A stretch of 64,000 bases of DNA from Cryptomeria japonica. Its lineage: Eukaryota; Streptophyta; Pinopsida; Cupressales; Cupressaceae. A program made the position numbers and the translations under genes. Location: positions 310,885,118 to 310,949,117 of the forward strand of contig NC_081408.1 of assembly GCF_030272615.1 (NCBI RefSeq), read 5' to 3'. The stretch's first letter is position 1; every line of letters begins with the position of its first letter. Shown here one piece after another: positions 22,801 through 32,007 of the stretch. Below the pieces are notes generated by a model. The model was not told the origin of the DNA and searched no databases. It worked only from the letters and a program-made list of their open reading frames with translations.

Positions 22801-22917
22801 ACCTGGGTTTTCATCATTCCCAGTTCCTCCAAGTGCTTCTTGAAATTCATTGAGGTTGTCCTCTTCTTCCTCAATTTCTATTTCTCGCTGCCTTGATCGT
22901 GATCGGGTTTGAGCCAT
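16840..22917 (-). CDS. Gypsy Gag-Pro-RT-RNaseH polyprotein (2025 codons)
   Basis: One open frame from ATG 22917. Gag capsid region at residues 150-340 ('KFEKYRGKGDPRDHVREFH', 'SWFSRLPGGI'). Knuckle at 463-476 of type C-X2-H-X4-H-X4-C. Protease at about 665-790 with DNG (684-686) in place of DSG/DTG. A G-patch-like segment at 929-972. A Pro/Ser/Thr-rich linker to about 1200. RT at about 1400-1600 with 'FRDLNKACPKDDFPLP' and YVDD at 1553-1556. First RNase H about 1690-1817. Second RNase H 1845-1970 with its acidic residues at D1849, E1887, D1911 and D1961. It ends at TAA 16840, just before integrase. The second RNase H and CHHC knuckle are typical of the Tat lineage. Because the enzymes are otherwise intact, the element could be recently active or only just inactivated. 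Confidence 0.93.
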   Translation of the reverse strand: MAQTRSRSRQREIEIEEEEDNLNEFQEALGGTGNDENPGTPTPSTIERVQHNPHFNRLFDEILRSNADAHFLRLAQEGAKLPSDFDLAQLRQASERQSRHEEERGRNHIRYNIPRGNPPPPPPNEMEMLRQQVKNLAQQLHSGVRTNQFSLNDICPYPFDRNLYMPPFPRGFETPKFEKYRGKGDPRDHVREFHSACLEVAYEDTYLMRLFPQSLGGTTTSWFSRLPGGIRTFEELIQKFLSHYSYNIERDITMADLCNTKQKPGELFSVFLQRWRQMSSRRSLQLPERELVEIFISNLNEEMEFHLDVKDTDSFNDMITKGIKCERALIKKGLIKIFNEPKDGPRPRFNSNKPNFWNKNKNIVNDGVVDARTVQNAQPVVRFAGQNPPPQNNTNVLPNQGRITSQDEPRPRPQKQKRTYTPLGEPIETVMRQLISQNLITLPKLSNYEPQVKPAWWRDTEHCEFHQGRGHKTSNCHRLKDLIQDLIDRGEIEIEGHDPKTTNNDHQMFKNPLPSQDQRGPSTSRRGPDTTDYTQAAYNYTVNHLYDASEQIATITFKNPTSNCNVVTRRGKVTIKAAPQGTTSIPKQYNLVEQLDKTPALISILELLRLSPSHKTILDQALQEASVPANLNTDQFQAMVGNLKSSPCLTFSESDNSSFQQPHNASLHIEGFVNQHRIKRVLIDNGAGLNICTLQLVTALGYAIESVDPRKKITIKAYDDAERSSKGAVVLPIRVGPVVKHIICQVLDLPLPYNLLLGRPWIHSMQAVPSTYHQCIKFPHNGAEITILGDANPFAFCHNISHQPEITVPNNREAISSTSYVNPASLASSNTPIPKQEKLKMKIAEEGPGEYNLSQLFCVGQMPTSPRTHGKPQQLLQQPLITPTCSLTPFILGKSQEEETQDEDLADWIYKDPITTDKPQVTLPTEQYGKGLLIMQRMGYDGQSALGYCKQGRHEPLLPEFKPKGNTGLGFEKEILPKLRFKGKPSKPFCPPTAKRIPFIIKAPSSTIPTTPSRLTTPPSPMSLIPSNEPVILSATPFVAATILEPAAASMAPVVPAEATESPLPILPVTNPLNPITIPAAPITTRIHKPITPAVFNSKDIPVWYSNRMLESDSETDSHEWEFDSVQLNTSDEEDTSPPPPRKDIPVYGEAQIKTTWVPELETSSTDPTSHPTPDSDRESTINDLHHTVLTLTDTSPALNLIDEVMPIIHPELIEWNQPNPPCLDLFQNDEAIIDFLELRDNLPSGDHKAGFAIELNSAAYFGADAKPFSCKNITLKHGSSSENHTVALFDPTKVKRKSVSNDENLSEALEDEGFDILPASTQQERSTILIEETKEYNVGTPENPHIIHLASLLTPEEQPQFIEFFQQRQINFAWSYADMPGLDPDLVMHHLTVAKGAKPVKQKLRKMHPQIAVLVKTELKKLLDVGFIRPIDYAEWISNIVPVGKPKGGIRICTDFRDLNKACPKDDFPLPNIDIIVDLTAGHAMLSLMDGFSGYNQIKIAPEDQHKTAFTCPWGTYCWNVMPFGLKNAGATYQRAMTTIFHDMMHTMMEDYVDDLLAKSLTRGGHLHILDQIFDRLEQYHIRLNPKKCVFGVTSGKLLGYIVSSKGIEVDPAKVKAIMDMPPPKNISQLRTLQGRLQSIRRFIAQLADKCHPFTHLLHKNIRFQWDDRCQQAFQALKDYLMNPPLLMPPDPSRPLLLYISATSTALGVLLAQHNAEGKECAIYYISRTLVGYELNYTPIERACLAVILAATKLRHYLLTHKVQLIAKIDPLKYLLSKAALTGRLAKWVMILSEFDIEYVDHKAIKGQVIADQLADAPLIGDHPLISNFPDEEIFMITEAQSWKLYFDGSYTRHGSGAGILFITPQGDSIPKSYRLTFPCTNNIAEYEALITGLRLAIQWKLQELQVYGDSQLVIRQATNEYQTKDDKLMPYKQMVDSLKTSFTTITFEQIPRDQNRAADAMATIASLLDLPQNSTRYEFLVEQLWIPAYDIPESEMICHLVGSESPWYGEFYTYLRDHTLPPN
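20002..20133 (-). other. G-patch-like domain in gypsy polyprotein
   Basis: Residues 929-972 carry the spacing of a G-patch: 'GKGLLIMQRMGYDGQSALG', then 'QGRHEPLLP', then 'GLGFE'. Conserved glycines, the M-G-aromatic step and the final GLG are present. G-patches bind RNA or activate DEAH helicases in cell proteins, and follow the protease in betaretroviruses. Its place between protease and RT here is parallel. Identification is by eye only. Confidence 0.65.
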
Positions 22918-25053
22918 TTTGTTTGCAAGTTTGTTTTGAAGTTGATTGAAGATGATGATGAGTTGGTGATGAAAGATTGATGATTGGTGATTTGTGTTGT
23001 ATGGGGATCTCTAGCACTTTTAAGGTAGATGTAACCGAAATTCCTTTCTTTGAATTTGCTTGTTTGTTTGATAAGTTTGGATGTGATAAGGTGCAGAGAA
23101 ATCTGAGATGTGTTACAGATTTAACTACCTAGCAATGAGAGGATTCACTCATGAACTAGTTTTAACCTGCGTAGATGTGTCTCTTAGGATGAGCTTATCC
23201 TAGATGTAGAAACAATCTAAAAAGTGATGTGATGTGTTTTGATTTCAAGCAATATCTAAAAAAGAATCTTGGGACAAGAACCTCTTAATGTTTTGAGAGT
23301 TGGGATGGATTGATGATGAAGTGATGATGTATGAGTGAGATGATGGATGTTTTTGTTTTCAACTTCAATAAAAACTCTGTGTCACAGATGGGACAAACTC
23401 TACCTCTTCCCTTTCAGGCGTTGGTGGCACTTCTCGAGCTGTGTTGTAGGTGATACAGATGTTTGGGAAGAAGTTGGGATTAATCTTTCCTCCTTGATTT
23501 TTGTGATAACTCAGAGCTCTATATTGCATAAAAGCTCTGCGGTTCAGTGATTCTGAATCAAACTCGTTTGTTTTACCTTGAAGATATAGACACATGCGAT
23601 GTAGAAAGACTCTATGGGAGACAAAGATTTGTCGATTGATATAGAAGAATTTCCTCCTTTTGATTAAAGCCTTTGAGCTTAGTGGTCTCCTTTTCAAGGT
23701 GATACTCTGATGACACTTCTTCTTTCGCAAGATGTGAAGAATGGTCATAAATTTTTGACTCTTTGTTTGTTTGCACTTTGTTTTTGGTATTTTTGGTTGT
23801 GTTGACAAATGTTGGATGAATACTTTGTTTTTGGGATTGATTTTTTTTTATTTTTCCTTGACAAGAAAAAAAAGCAAGCACACAAACACAAGAATGTTGC
23901 CTCAAAGGCACAAATGAGTATGGGTCTAGATCAACCCAATTCTTGGACTTGTTTTTGACCCTTCCTTTAGATGTATTTTAAGGTGTATTTCCAAAGCCTG
24001 AAGTCGGCTCAATTCGCACTAGGTCTGTAAAACGAACACACTTCAAACACTTTTTATCCCTAAGGTCAAATGGCCAGTTGTGATAAATTTAGCCCACATC
24101 TTGATATTTCTTCGACTTTGGTACTACATACCTTATGAATCCCGCCGTGGCAGGTAAGGATGTGATATACTAAGTCTTGCACGAGCATAACAAATAGATG
24201 ATCCCTATGATGGGGGAGTCACCACTTTTATCAAGCCACAAGTGACTTTTCAAAAAGCTATGTTTCTACTCAAGGAAATATGTATGGTGAGTATCTTGGG
24301 AGCAAAACCATCTATGCTCTTGCACTAAATTATACCTCAAATATCCTCAATCAATAGAACAGGTGGGCTACTACTTAAATGTGTTTAGTCATGTTCGATG
24401 GCTTTGGACATAAGTTCATTCTGCAGTGACTCACTTAAGAGCCTTGTAATTGGTGGTGGGGCCCATTTGTCCTTTCGGCCAGTTACACTGTAGGAACAGC
24501 TATACCCAAGGCTACAGCTTTCGCTCTCACCTGATTTCTATAGCGGCTCGAAGGATTTACCGCTCGAGGTCGTTCCCAAGAGTATCGATCCCTTGGCAGG
24601 CCTCTCTTAAAAAAATAAAATTTTGAGTGTTACTAACACTTTTCTCTTGCACCTAGGACCACGAGAGCCAAGGGAGAGGATAGTGTGTGTTAGAAGTAGG
24701 TCCACTCGACTGACTTTTGTGCACAAGCGTGCCAAACATGAAATTCACTTGTTCTTTTTAATCCATCATGGCAATATGATCTAACTATTTGGAGATGTTG
24801 CTCCAACAGTCATGGTGTTCTTTTTAACTTCAAAGGCAATGTGTTTTGTAATCTAGAATTTTGAAAATCCTGGTCAACTTAATGAAAAACACGTTTTGCT
24901 TTGAAGGAAAATTGCTTTGAAAATGAGACAAGTTGATTGTGAATTTTATTTGCACCAAAAATGGAAGTGTGGATTGTGAGTTTTATCTTGATGCAAGAAA
25001 TAAAATTTGCCTTGTTGATTTTAAGCACCAAAACGAAGTTTGTTTCCTAACTT

Positions 25054-25092
<39 letters not shown>

Positions 25093-25661
25093 AAAAAAAT
25101 AATAATAATAAAGTTGTTTTTGTATAAGTTTGTGGTTCTTTTTACCTTTGAACAATGAAATTCTTTTTAAGAGCTCCAAACAAATGTGTGATTCTTTTTT
25201 AAAAGCCCAAATTTGAAATGTGAAGTTAATTTTAAACCAAAATAAAAAGTGAATTCATTTTTAAAACCAACTTAAAAAACAAGTTAGTAAAAAATATAAA
25301 TCTACTCTTTAATCTAATTTAAATCTGCACAAAAGAGAAAAATAGTTAGTAAAATCTGCCTATTTGGTGGGCTTCTACAAGCCTAAATTTATTTTATTTT
25401 TTTTGGTTACAAGGTGATTTGTACAACGTTTTGTTACAATAGCGCTAGTCTGCGTTTGAACAGAGGCACTATTTAACACAAACGTATTAAAAGAAAGGGA
25501 AAGACAGAGAAGGGAAAAGCACTGAAACAGGGGGAATAGTGCCAAAATAATGCCAAACGCACCAAAACAGTGTCAAAATCGCAACCTGTGTGACATTTTC
25601 AACATTCAAACATGTTATTGGTTAATAAAAAAAAAAATGATCTTTTTGGTGTTTGGATTCA
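22918..25661 (-). other. 5' leader of gypsy element (2.7 kb), one doubtful ORF
   Basis: No recognisable domain lies between the PBS-like site and the gag ATG. The longest frame on the element strand is 23365-23808 (147 codons), rich in Lys and Arg at its start and with 'REVPPTPEREEVEFVPS' near its end. Some Tat/Ogre elements encode an extra ORF before gag, so this could be such an ORF or its remnant, but I see no similarity to support it. A fairly GC-balanced block at 24420-24620 stands out from the AT-rich rest. Confidence 0.5.
25056..25090. repeat. A35 homopolymer in gypsy leader
   Basis: An uninterrupted run of about 35 A (poly-T on the element's sense strand), followed by a short A-rich/AAT-repeat stretch to 25113. 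It is simple sequence; assembly length may be inexact. Confidence 0.9.
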
Positions 25662-25675
25662 CGTCAGGTTCACCA
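25662..25675 (-). other. Primer-binding site of gypsy element
   Basis: The minus strand reads TGGTGAACCTGACG two bases after the LTR end (GCATCA, then TT). TGG complements the CCA tail common to all tRNAs. I could not assign the tRNA; it is not the initiator-Met site used by the copia elements. Confidence 0.6.
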
Positions 25676-25677
25676 AA

Positions 25678-27494
25678 TGATGCTCTGCAAAAAGGATTAG
25701 AAAATCTGTTTGATGGCAACACATACAAGAGCACAAGAAACAAACATTAGTGTTAGCAACAAAAGATTATCCTAAACAGGCATATCAAGAGAGATATTAA
25801 GCATGAAATAGAAAGCATATAAACATAAAATGAAATAGCTAATCAAGATGCTCATAGTTGCTCCTCCCTTGTTCCTCTCCTCTCCAAGTCCCAAATGAGT
25901 GTAGCTCTCAGCAGCTTTTTGCACTATGGATGCTTATGGAGGATTGAGATTTAATACTAAGCTTCAAATATGAAATGAAAAGCTAAATACTATGCTAGAG
26001 TAGATAGTGATGCTATGAAAAAGCTCTATGCTAATGCCAGTATAACAACAATACTCTAAAATGCTTCTCTTTTGCTTGAGGAGAAGGGTTCTATTTATAG
26101 AAGAAATGGGGAAATGAAGGGTTAAGATTGAATGGTTTAATCAAGGGCCAAGTTTGAAAGTTGGGGATCCATGTGCACAATTGGCACCAATAAAATGGTG
26201 ACAAGTGTCAACATAGGATTGGGTTGAGAGAAGAGGTTGGAGGCATTAAAGGCCTGAGAAGACCTCATGGTTATCTAGAAGGTAAGGGTCAAGTCTAAAT
26301 TAAGATTACCCACTGGATTAAGAGTTAATCCAAGGATAAACCTTTGTGCAAATGTTTAAGAGATAATCATGGTCAAAGCATTAAAGGCTTGATGAGACCT
26401 TTGGGTTGGGTAGAGGTTGAGTCAAAACAAATGTTTTAACCATGTGGGAGGGTTGAATTAACCATTAATGGTTATTGGAGACTTTGGGGATTAAGTGGTT
26501 GAAGGTTGGAAGCTTTCAAAGGTTATCCAAGACTTTGAGGGTTAATTTGTTGAACACACAAAGCATTAATTGCTTTTCAAAGACTTTGGAGTCTTTGAGA
26601 AGTGACTCCAATTTGCTTAGGAATGTGACAATATTTAAGGGATGAATTTAGGCTAATTAGGAAGGGTTTAGAAGAATCTAGAAGGGGTTTAGGCATACAA
26701 GTGGATTTTGTAGGAAAATGCAAGTGGGAGAAATTTTGGTATTTTCAATTAAAATAAAATCATTTATTTCAATTAAATGGTGTAATTTGCATTTGGATAA
26801 ATATTCAAATAAATATTAATTTATTTAAATGAGAAAATGAAGATAAAGCATTTAAATGCTTGAAGACTTTGAGGGAAACCATTAAAGGCTTGAAGACTTT
26901 AAGGAAAACCATTAAAGTCTTAAGAAGACTATAGAAGGAAGCCATCAAGTTTGAAGACTTTAAAGCCATCAAGTTTGAATACTTTAAGGGAAACCATTAA
27001 AGGTTTCAAGTGGGTGAGGATAAATAGGATTTTAAATAAATAATTTATTTAAAATAGTTGTGCAACTTGCTTTTGTAGGAAAATACAAGTGGGTGGAGGA
27101 TAAAGGTGATTTAAATAAATTATTTATTTAAAATAATTGTGCAACTTGCATTTGTAGGAAAATGCAAGTGGGTGGAGGATAAAGGTGATTTAAATAAATG
27201 TTAATTTATTTAAATGTGAGAGGTGGGATTTTGGGGGATTTAAATAAATATTAATTTATTTAAATGTGAGAGAATATTTAATTAAATAAATATGATTTAT
27301 TTATTTAATTAATGGTCTGAATTTGGTTAAGTGAATTAAATCAAATAAATTGAATAATTTATTTAATTAATAGGAGAAGAGGGTTAAGATGAATTAATTA
27401 AATATTAATTTAATTAATTCATTAATTGATGGTTAAATAATCAAATAAATACTAAGTATTCATTTAATTAAGTGGACAGATTTATGTGACTACA
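25678..27494 (-). repeat. 5' LTR of gypsy element (1817 bp)
   Basis: Full-length partner of 11453-13269, of equal length, with two visible differences. It is followed at 27495 by GATAG, the target duplication, and then by copia-1 C protease sequence. Confidence 0.95.
26091..26100 (-). promoter_or_regulatory. Probable promoter TATA box of the gypsy 5' LTR
   Basis: The minus strand reads CTATAAATAG, 413 bp from the LTR 3' end. As this is the 5' LTR, it would drive the genomic RNA of the element. The position is the same in the other LTR. Confidence 0.55.
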
Positions 27495-27499
27495 GATAG
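27495..27499. repeat. Right target-site duplication of gypsy element (GATAG)
   Basis: Exact copy of 11448-11452. Confidence 0.93.
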
Positions 27500-28930
27500 T
27501 AAGAACAATACTAACAATGTTTATTATGTTGAAGGTTTAAGGCATAATTGTTTGACTGTAGGACAATTGGTGGATAAGGGATTTCAATTACAGCTCAAGG
27601 ATGGAAAATGCAAAATCATTAATAGATTTGGTATGGAGATTGCAACCAGTACACAGACAAAAGGTAATATATTTCATTTCAGCTTTGGTGAGAGGAAATG
27701 TTTTAATACATAGATTGATGAGTGTTGGGTATGGCATAGAAGGCTGTGTCATGTGAATTTTGATTGCATTGTGAAGATCAGTTCAACTAAGGCAGTTAGG
27801 GATATACCTAATATTATGAAGCCCTATAATCCGATATGTAAAGAATGTCAAATGGGTAAATAGGTCAAAACCTCTTTTAGGAGCATACAAGGTAAATCAA
27901 AAGATGTTATTGATCTTATTCATACTGACTTTTTTGGCCCTGCTAGAGTTAAAAATTTTCAAAGTGATAGATATTTCATGCTAATCATTGCTCATTATTT
28001 TAGAATGATGTGGGTTACTTTTCCAAAGGAAAAATCTGAAGTATTTGAAAAGTTTAAAACCTTTAAGGCTAAAGTGGAAACTGAGACACGATTGAAGATT
28101 AAATGTTTGAGGTCAGATAATGGTGGAGAATTAACATCCAGTGAGTTTAATAATTTTTGTGAGAAGCATGGTATAAGAAGACAATTTTCTGCTCCCCGGA
28201 CACTTCAGCAGAATGGAGTTGTGGAAAGGAAGAACAAAACTATCTTAGATGTTGCTAGAACAATGATGATGGAAGCTAGTCTACCCCATATCTACTAGAG
28301 AGAAGAAGTGAGCACAACGGTTTATACATTCAACAAAGTACATATCAAAGGAGAAACCGGTAAGATACCTTATGAATTATGCTTTGGCAATACACCTACA
28401 GTTATTTATTTCAAAATCTTTGGTAGTAAATGTTATATTAGGAGAGATGATATTATTTGCAAATTTGATCCTAGATGTGATGAAGGCATATTTCTTGGTT
28501 ATTCTAATAAAAGAAAGGCATATAGATGTTATAACAAGAGATTTTAGAGAATTGAACATAGTGCTAATGTCAAAGTAGATGAGCTAAACAAAATTCATAT
28601 CAGAATTTATGAAAAGGAACCAATAGTGGAAATTATTATATCTGAACAGGTAGCACCTTTACCAGAAAAGAGTGTTGAACCAGTTACTCCTAGCAGTATC
28701 AGAGAATTCTATAGTAACTGAAGAACCGAGAAGAGGAACAAAGAATAAAAGGACTCCTAGGTATGTGAGATTGAATCATTCAAAAGATCAGATCATTGGG
28801 GATAAGAGCAATGGAGTAATGATAAGAAGAAGACTGGAAACTAATGAGGTATGTTTAATTTCACAAGTTGAACTCGTATCAGTAATTGAGGCATGTAAAG
28901 ATGAATATTGGTTGAAAGCTATGGAAGAAT
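27500..28930 (+). pseudogene. copia-1 C: protease end, integrase and linker
   Basis: Continuation of the C polyprotein after the gypsy insertion. Protease tail 'YYVEGLRHNCLTVGQLVDKG' is followed by the integrase zinc region ('WHRRLCHVNFD', then CKEC at about 27840). The core has 'LIHTDFFGP', 'LRSDNGGELTS' and 'VVERKNKTI' with the three acidic residues present, and the C-terminal part 'FGSKCYIRRDD', '[17 protein letters not shown]'. In-frame stops include TAG at about 27712 and 27861 (in 'MGK*VKTS', also a TAG in D at 55541-55549), TAG at 28297 and TAG at 28545. The acidic linker follows to about 28930. Confidence 0.9.
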
Positions 28931-30402
28931 AATTAGATCAGATTCATAAAATAACACATGAACTTTGGTTCCCCGACCTAAAAAATTAGAATGTTATTGG
29001 AACTAAATAGGTTCATAAGAATAAATTGAATGAGGATGGTCAAGTTATAAGGAATAAGGCTAGATTGGTTTGTAAAGAATATTCTCAGAAGCAAGGAATT
29101 GATTATGGAGAGACTTTTGCACCTGTAGCTAGGATTGAAGGTGTAAGATTATTTCTTACCTATGCTACTTATAAAAACTATAAGATTTATTAGAGGGATG
29201 TTAAATGTGCATTTTTGAATGGGGATCTTGATGAGGAAGTTTATATTGAGAAACCTAATGGTTTTTCACTATTAGATGATACAAACATGGTTTGCAGGTT
29301 AAGGAAAGCTTTATATGGATTGAAACAAGCACCTAGAGCTTGGTATGCAAGGTTGGATAAATACCTTTTGAAGCTTGGTTATGCTAAGGGTAATGCTAAC
29401 AATAATTTATATTATTAAATCATTGATCATTATATACTGATTATTTAAGTATTTGTTGATGACATTTTTTTGGAGATGAAGATAAGTTATGCATAGATTT
29501 TTCTAAGAATATGGAGAAGAGTTTGAGATGTCTATGATTGGAGAGATGAAATTTTTCTTAGGTTTACAGATTACTCAGATTGACAAATGTATTTTCATCT
29601 GTTAAACTATGTATGCTAAAGAATTGTTGAAGAAATTTGGTATGGGAGATTCTAAACCAGTAAGTACTCCTATGGTTACAAGTGAGAAATTGACAAGAAA
29701 AGATGTTTCTGCACCGGTAAATCCTACAAGATACAAATCTATGATCGGAGGTTAGCTTTATTTGAATTAGACTAGGCCTGACATAATGAATGTTGTTTGT
29801 ATTGTTTTAAGATTTCAGAGTGGTCCTAGAGAAATTCATGAGAGTGCAATGAAAAGGATTTTTATATACTTGCAAGGTACATCAAAATATAGTTTGTGGT
29901 ACCCTAAGAAAGATGACTTTACTTTATGTGCATATCAGATGTTGATTCACCTAGAGATGTTGATGACCAGAAAAGTACTTTCAGTGGAGCTTTCTTTCTT
30001 GGAAAGAAGTGGGTTTCATGGATCAGCAAGAAACAATCATGTACTTCTTTATCTACTACTAAAGCTAAGTATGTTGTTGTTGCTACTAACTATACACAAG
30101 TTCTATAGATGAAGCAAATTTTGAAGGATATAAAGGTAGATTGTGATGCACTGGTAGTTATTCACTATGATAACTCTACTTCTATTGATATATCAAAGAA
30201 TCCAGTATTTCATTCTAAAACAAAGCACATATCTATTAAGTACAACTTTTTAAAGGAAAAAGTGGAATCAAATGAAGTTAGACCGGTTTATGTGAACACT
30301 AAAGAAAAGATTATAGATATCTTCACTAAACCTTTGCCTAAGGAATCGTTTGAGTACCTGAGAGATAGTTTGGGAGTTTCTGCCTCTCTAGTAGAGACTT
30401 GA
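28931..30402 (+). pseudogene. copia-1 C: reverse transcriptase and RNase H
   Basis: RT motifs are '[21 protein letters not shown]' in two parts, 'RDVKCAFLNGDLDEEVYIE' and '[20 protein letters not shown]' in the open piece 29215-29418. The catalytic FVDD box near 29452-29466 is present but the next codons are frameshifted ('gacatttttttggag'). RNase H has 'DQKSTFSGAFFLGKKWVSWISKKQSC' in two parts and a good C-terminal piece at 30109-30402 ('IHYDNSTSIDISKNPVFHS', 'DIFTKPLPKESF'). Stops at about 29194 (TAG for CAG) and elsewhere make it non-functional. Confidence 0.9.
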
Positions 30403-30807
30403 TTGATGCGGTTTGGCATCAGTCTGGTATGCTTTATTAAAGATACTATTCATTCTAGCACTGATGTGGAGATTCTACTACTCAAGGGGAGTAGTTAGCT
30501 TTGAGTTTGTGGTTTGTGTTTTTTCTTTGATATTTATGTTAGATTTTTGGCATTAATGTCAAAGGGGGAGAGATATTAATGTGATAAAGAAAAAGTAAAG
30601 GGGAGAGATATTGATAGGGGGAGAGATTCAGAGCTTTACAAAGATATCATTTAGAGGGGGAGTTTGGTCTTTGTTTCAGAACTTTATTGCTACATCTGTA
30701 AGTGGGAGATTGTTGGTTGTCTTCCATTAGGGGAGACTTGTTTGGCAATTCTTGGTACTTAGATGTATTTCACATCTAGTATTGCCATCAATGCCAAAGG
30801 GGGAGAT
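30403..30807 (+). other. 3' noncoding tail and polypurine tract of copia-1 C
   Basis: No gene. It is purine-rich, with several 'aaagggggag' blocks (30556, 30600, 30618, 30650), and ends with AAAGGGGGA at 30796-30804 just before the LTR. The layout matches 661-1066 and 63501-63858. Confidence 0.8.
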
Positions 30808-31949
30808 TATTGTCCATTTGGAGGAATTAATTATGTGTTTCATTGATGTTGGCCATTTGGTCAAATTTATTATGTGTTGCACTTATGTTTTGTCATTGAT
30901 GCCAACACTATCTATTTGGATGCTTTACTGACACCCTTCTAGTCTTGGTAGGTTGAGTGGATTCTGGTTGATTTGGATCTGGCATGATCTAGTAGGATCT
31001 GGTATAGTTTGGTGATGGAATTGGCTTTTTCATGATACTCATGCTCATATTCAGTCAGTTGGTTTTGGTCTAGTGATCAGAAGCTATCCCGTTTTCTTAG
31101 AAGCTTGGTTTCTGGTTCCACTGAGGGTTTCACTAGTAGAGCTTTTGATGAAGATATTTGATGAATTTCATAAGTGGTGTTGGTACAACTTTTGGTGGAG
31201 TTTCAAGATGCTAAGGGTGATCATGTTTGAGACTTGGCAGATGGAGATCATTCTTGTAGTGTGTGGACCTATACTAGGTCCCGATTGATCTATATTATGG
31301 ACTGGCTTTAATGTAACGTGTGGATTGGACCTCTTGATGTGTTTCTGGTATATCTTATGTTCTAGATATTATTTGTTTGGTCTTAGGCTGACATGGTTTG
31401 TGATTATGTAATTGGTTTATTATCCGGTGGCCGACCTAATTGTCTATGGTCAAGGGTCTGTATATATAAATGTAAGATCTCATTGTAGATCATAATAAAT
31501 GGTAGAGTCATGGTTATGAAAAGGAATGTAATGTGCAAATAATGTAATATCATTTAGGCAAAGGATTTGGTCAATCATTGGAGATCGAATTGGGTTTATG
31601 TAAGAGGATTTCTATGTAGTCAGTGAGGCTCCTTTTGTGATGAGTAGTGCACTCTAGGTTGTTGGACTTCCTACAAGTGTAGGCCTCTCAATTGTAATTC
31701 ACTTACTACAAAAGTATTATCTGACTGTGGGTAGGCTTCCCACTGTGGGTTTTCCCTTTACCGGTTTTTCCACGTATAAATCTTGGTGTCATATGGATTG
31801 TTTTTATTTTGTGATTATTGTTTATGCTTAATTGGTTTAACTACTATTGTGATGGTATTAAAGTTTTAATTGCTAATAGTTTCATTAATCTGTGACAACT
31901 GATTCATCCCCCCTCTCAGTTGTCTTTCGGTTATTTGAACTATCTAACA
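30808..31949 (+). repeat. copia-1 LTR shared by C and D (1142 bp)
   Basis: It starts TATTGTCCATTT (TGTTGGCC in the sister copy at 63859), right after the C polypurine tract, and ends CTATCTAACA just before the PBS of D. A small duplication of the first 40 bp is visible at 30850-30895. It serves as 3' LTR of C and 5' LTR of D. Confidence 0.87.
31461..31469 (+). promoter_or_regulatory. TATA box of copia-1 LTR
   Basis: TATATATAA is followed by 'atgtaagatct' and 'cattgtagatcataat', as in LTR K at 4411. Confidence 0.55.
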
Positions 31950-31951
31950 AA

Positions 31952-31963
31952 TGGTATGAGAGA
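31952..31963 (+). other. Primer-binding site of copia-1 D, decayed
   Basis: TGGTATGAGAGA stands where TGGTATCAGAGC is expected, with two changes. It lies two bases after the LTR end and 44 bp before the gag ATG. Confidence 0.75.
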
Positions 31964-32007
31964 TTTGGTCCTCTTTGTAGAAAGCTTAACCGCATGAGGA
32001 AGATCCT

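Larger units (their letters stand above)
11453..27494 (-). mobile_element. Young Ty3/gypsy retrotransposon, Tat-like (dual RNase H)
   Basis: A complete 16.0-kb element on the minus strand: 5' LTR 25678-27494, PBS-like site, 2.7-kb leader, gag-pol 22917-15637, 2.4-kb 3' noncoding region, polypurine tract, 3' LTR 11453-13269, 5-bp target duplications. Domain order Gag, protease, RT, RNase H, integrase is that of Ty3/gypsy. A second RNase H after the first, without a chromodomain, places it near the Tat lineage (Tat/Ogre/Retand). The LTRs have the same length and I saw only two differences, so it is among the youngest insertions here. Confidence 0.93.

Noticed and set aside
25056-25113. A35 run as the poly-A tail of a LINE or retro-copied gene
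   Set aside because: It sits inside the leader of an intact gypsy element, with no RT of LINE type nearby and no target duplication around it.
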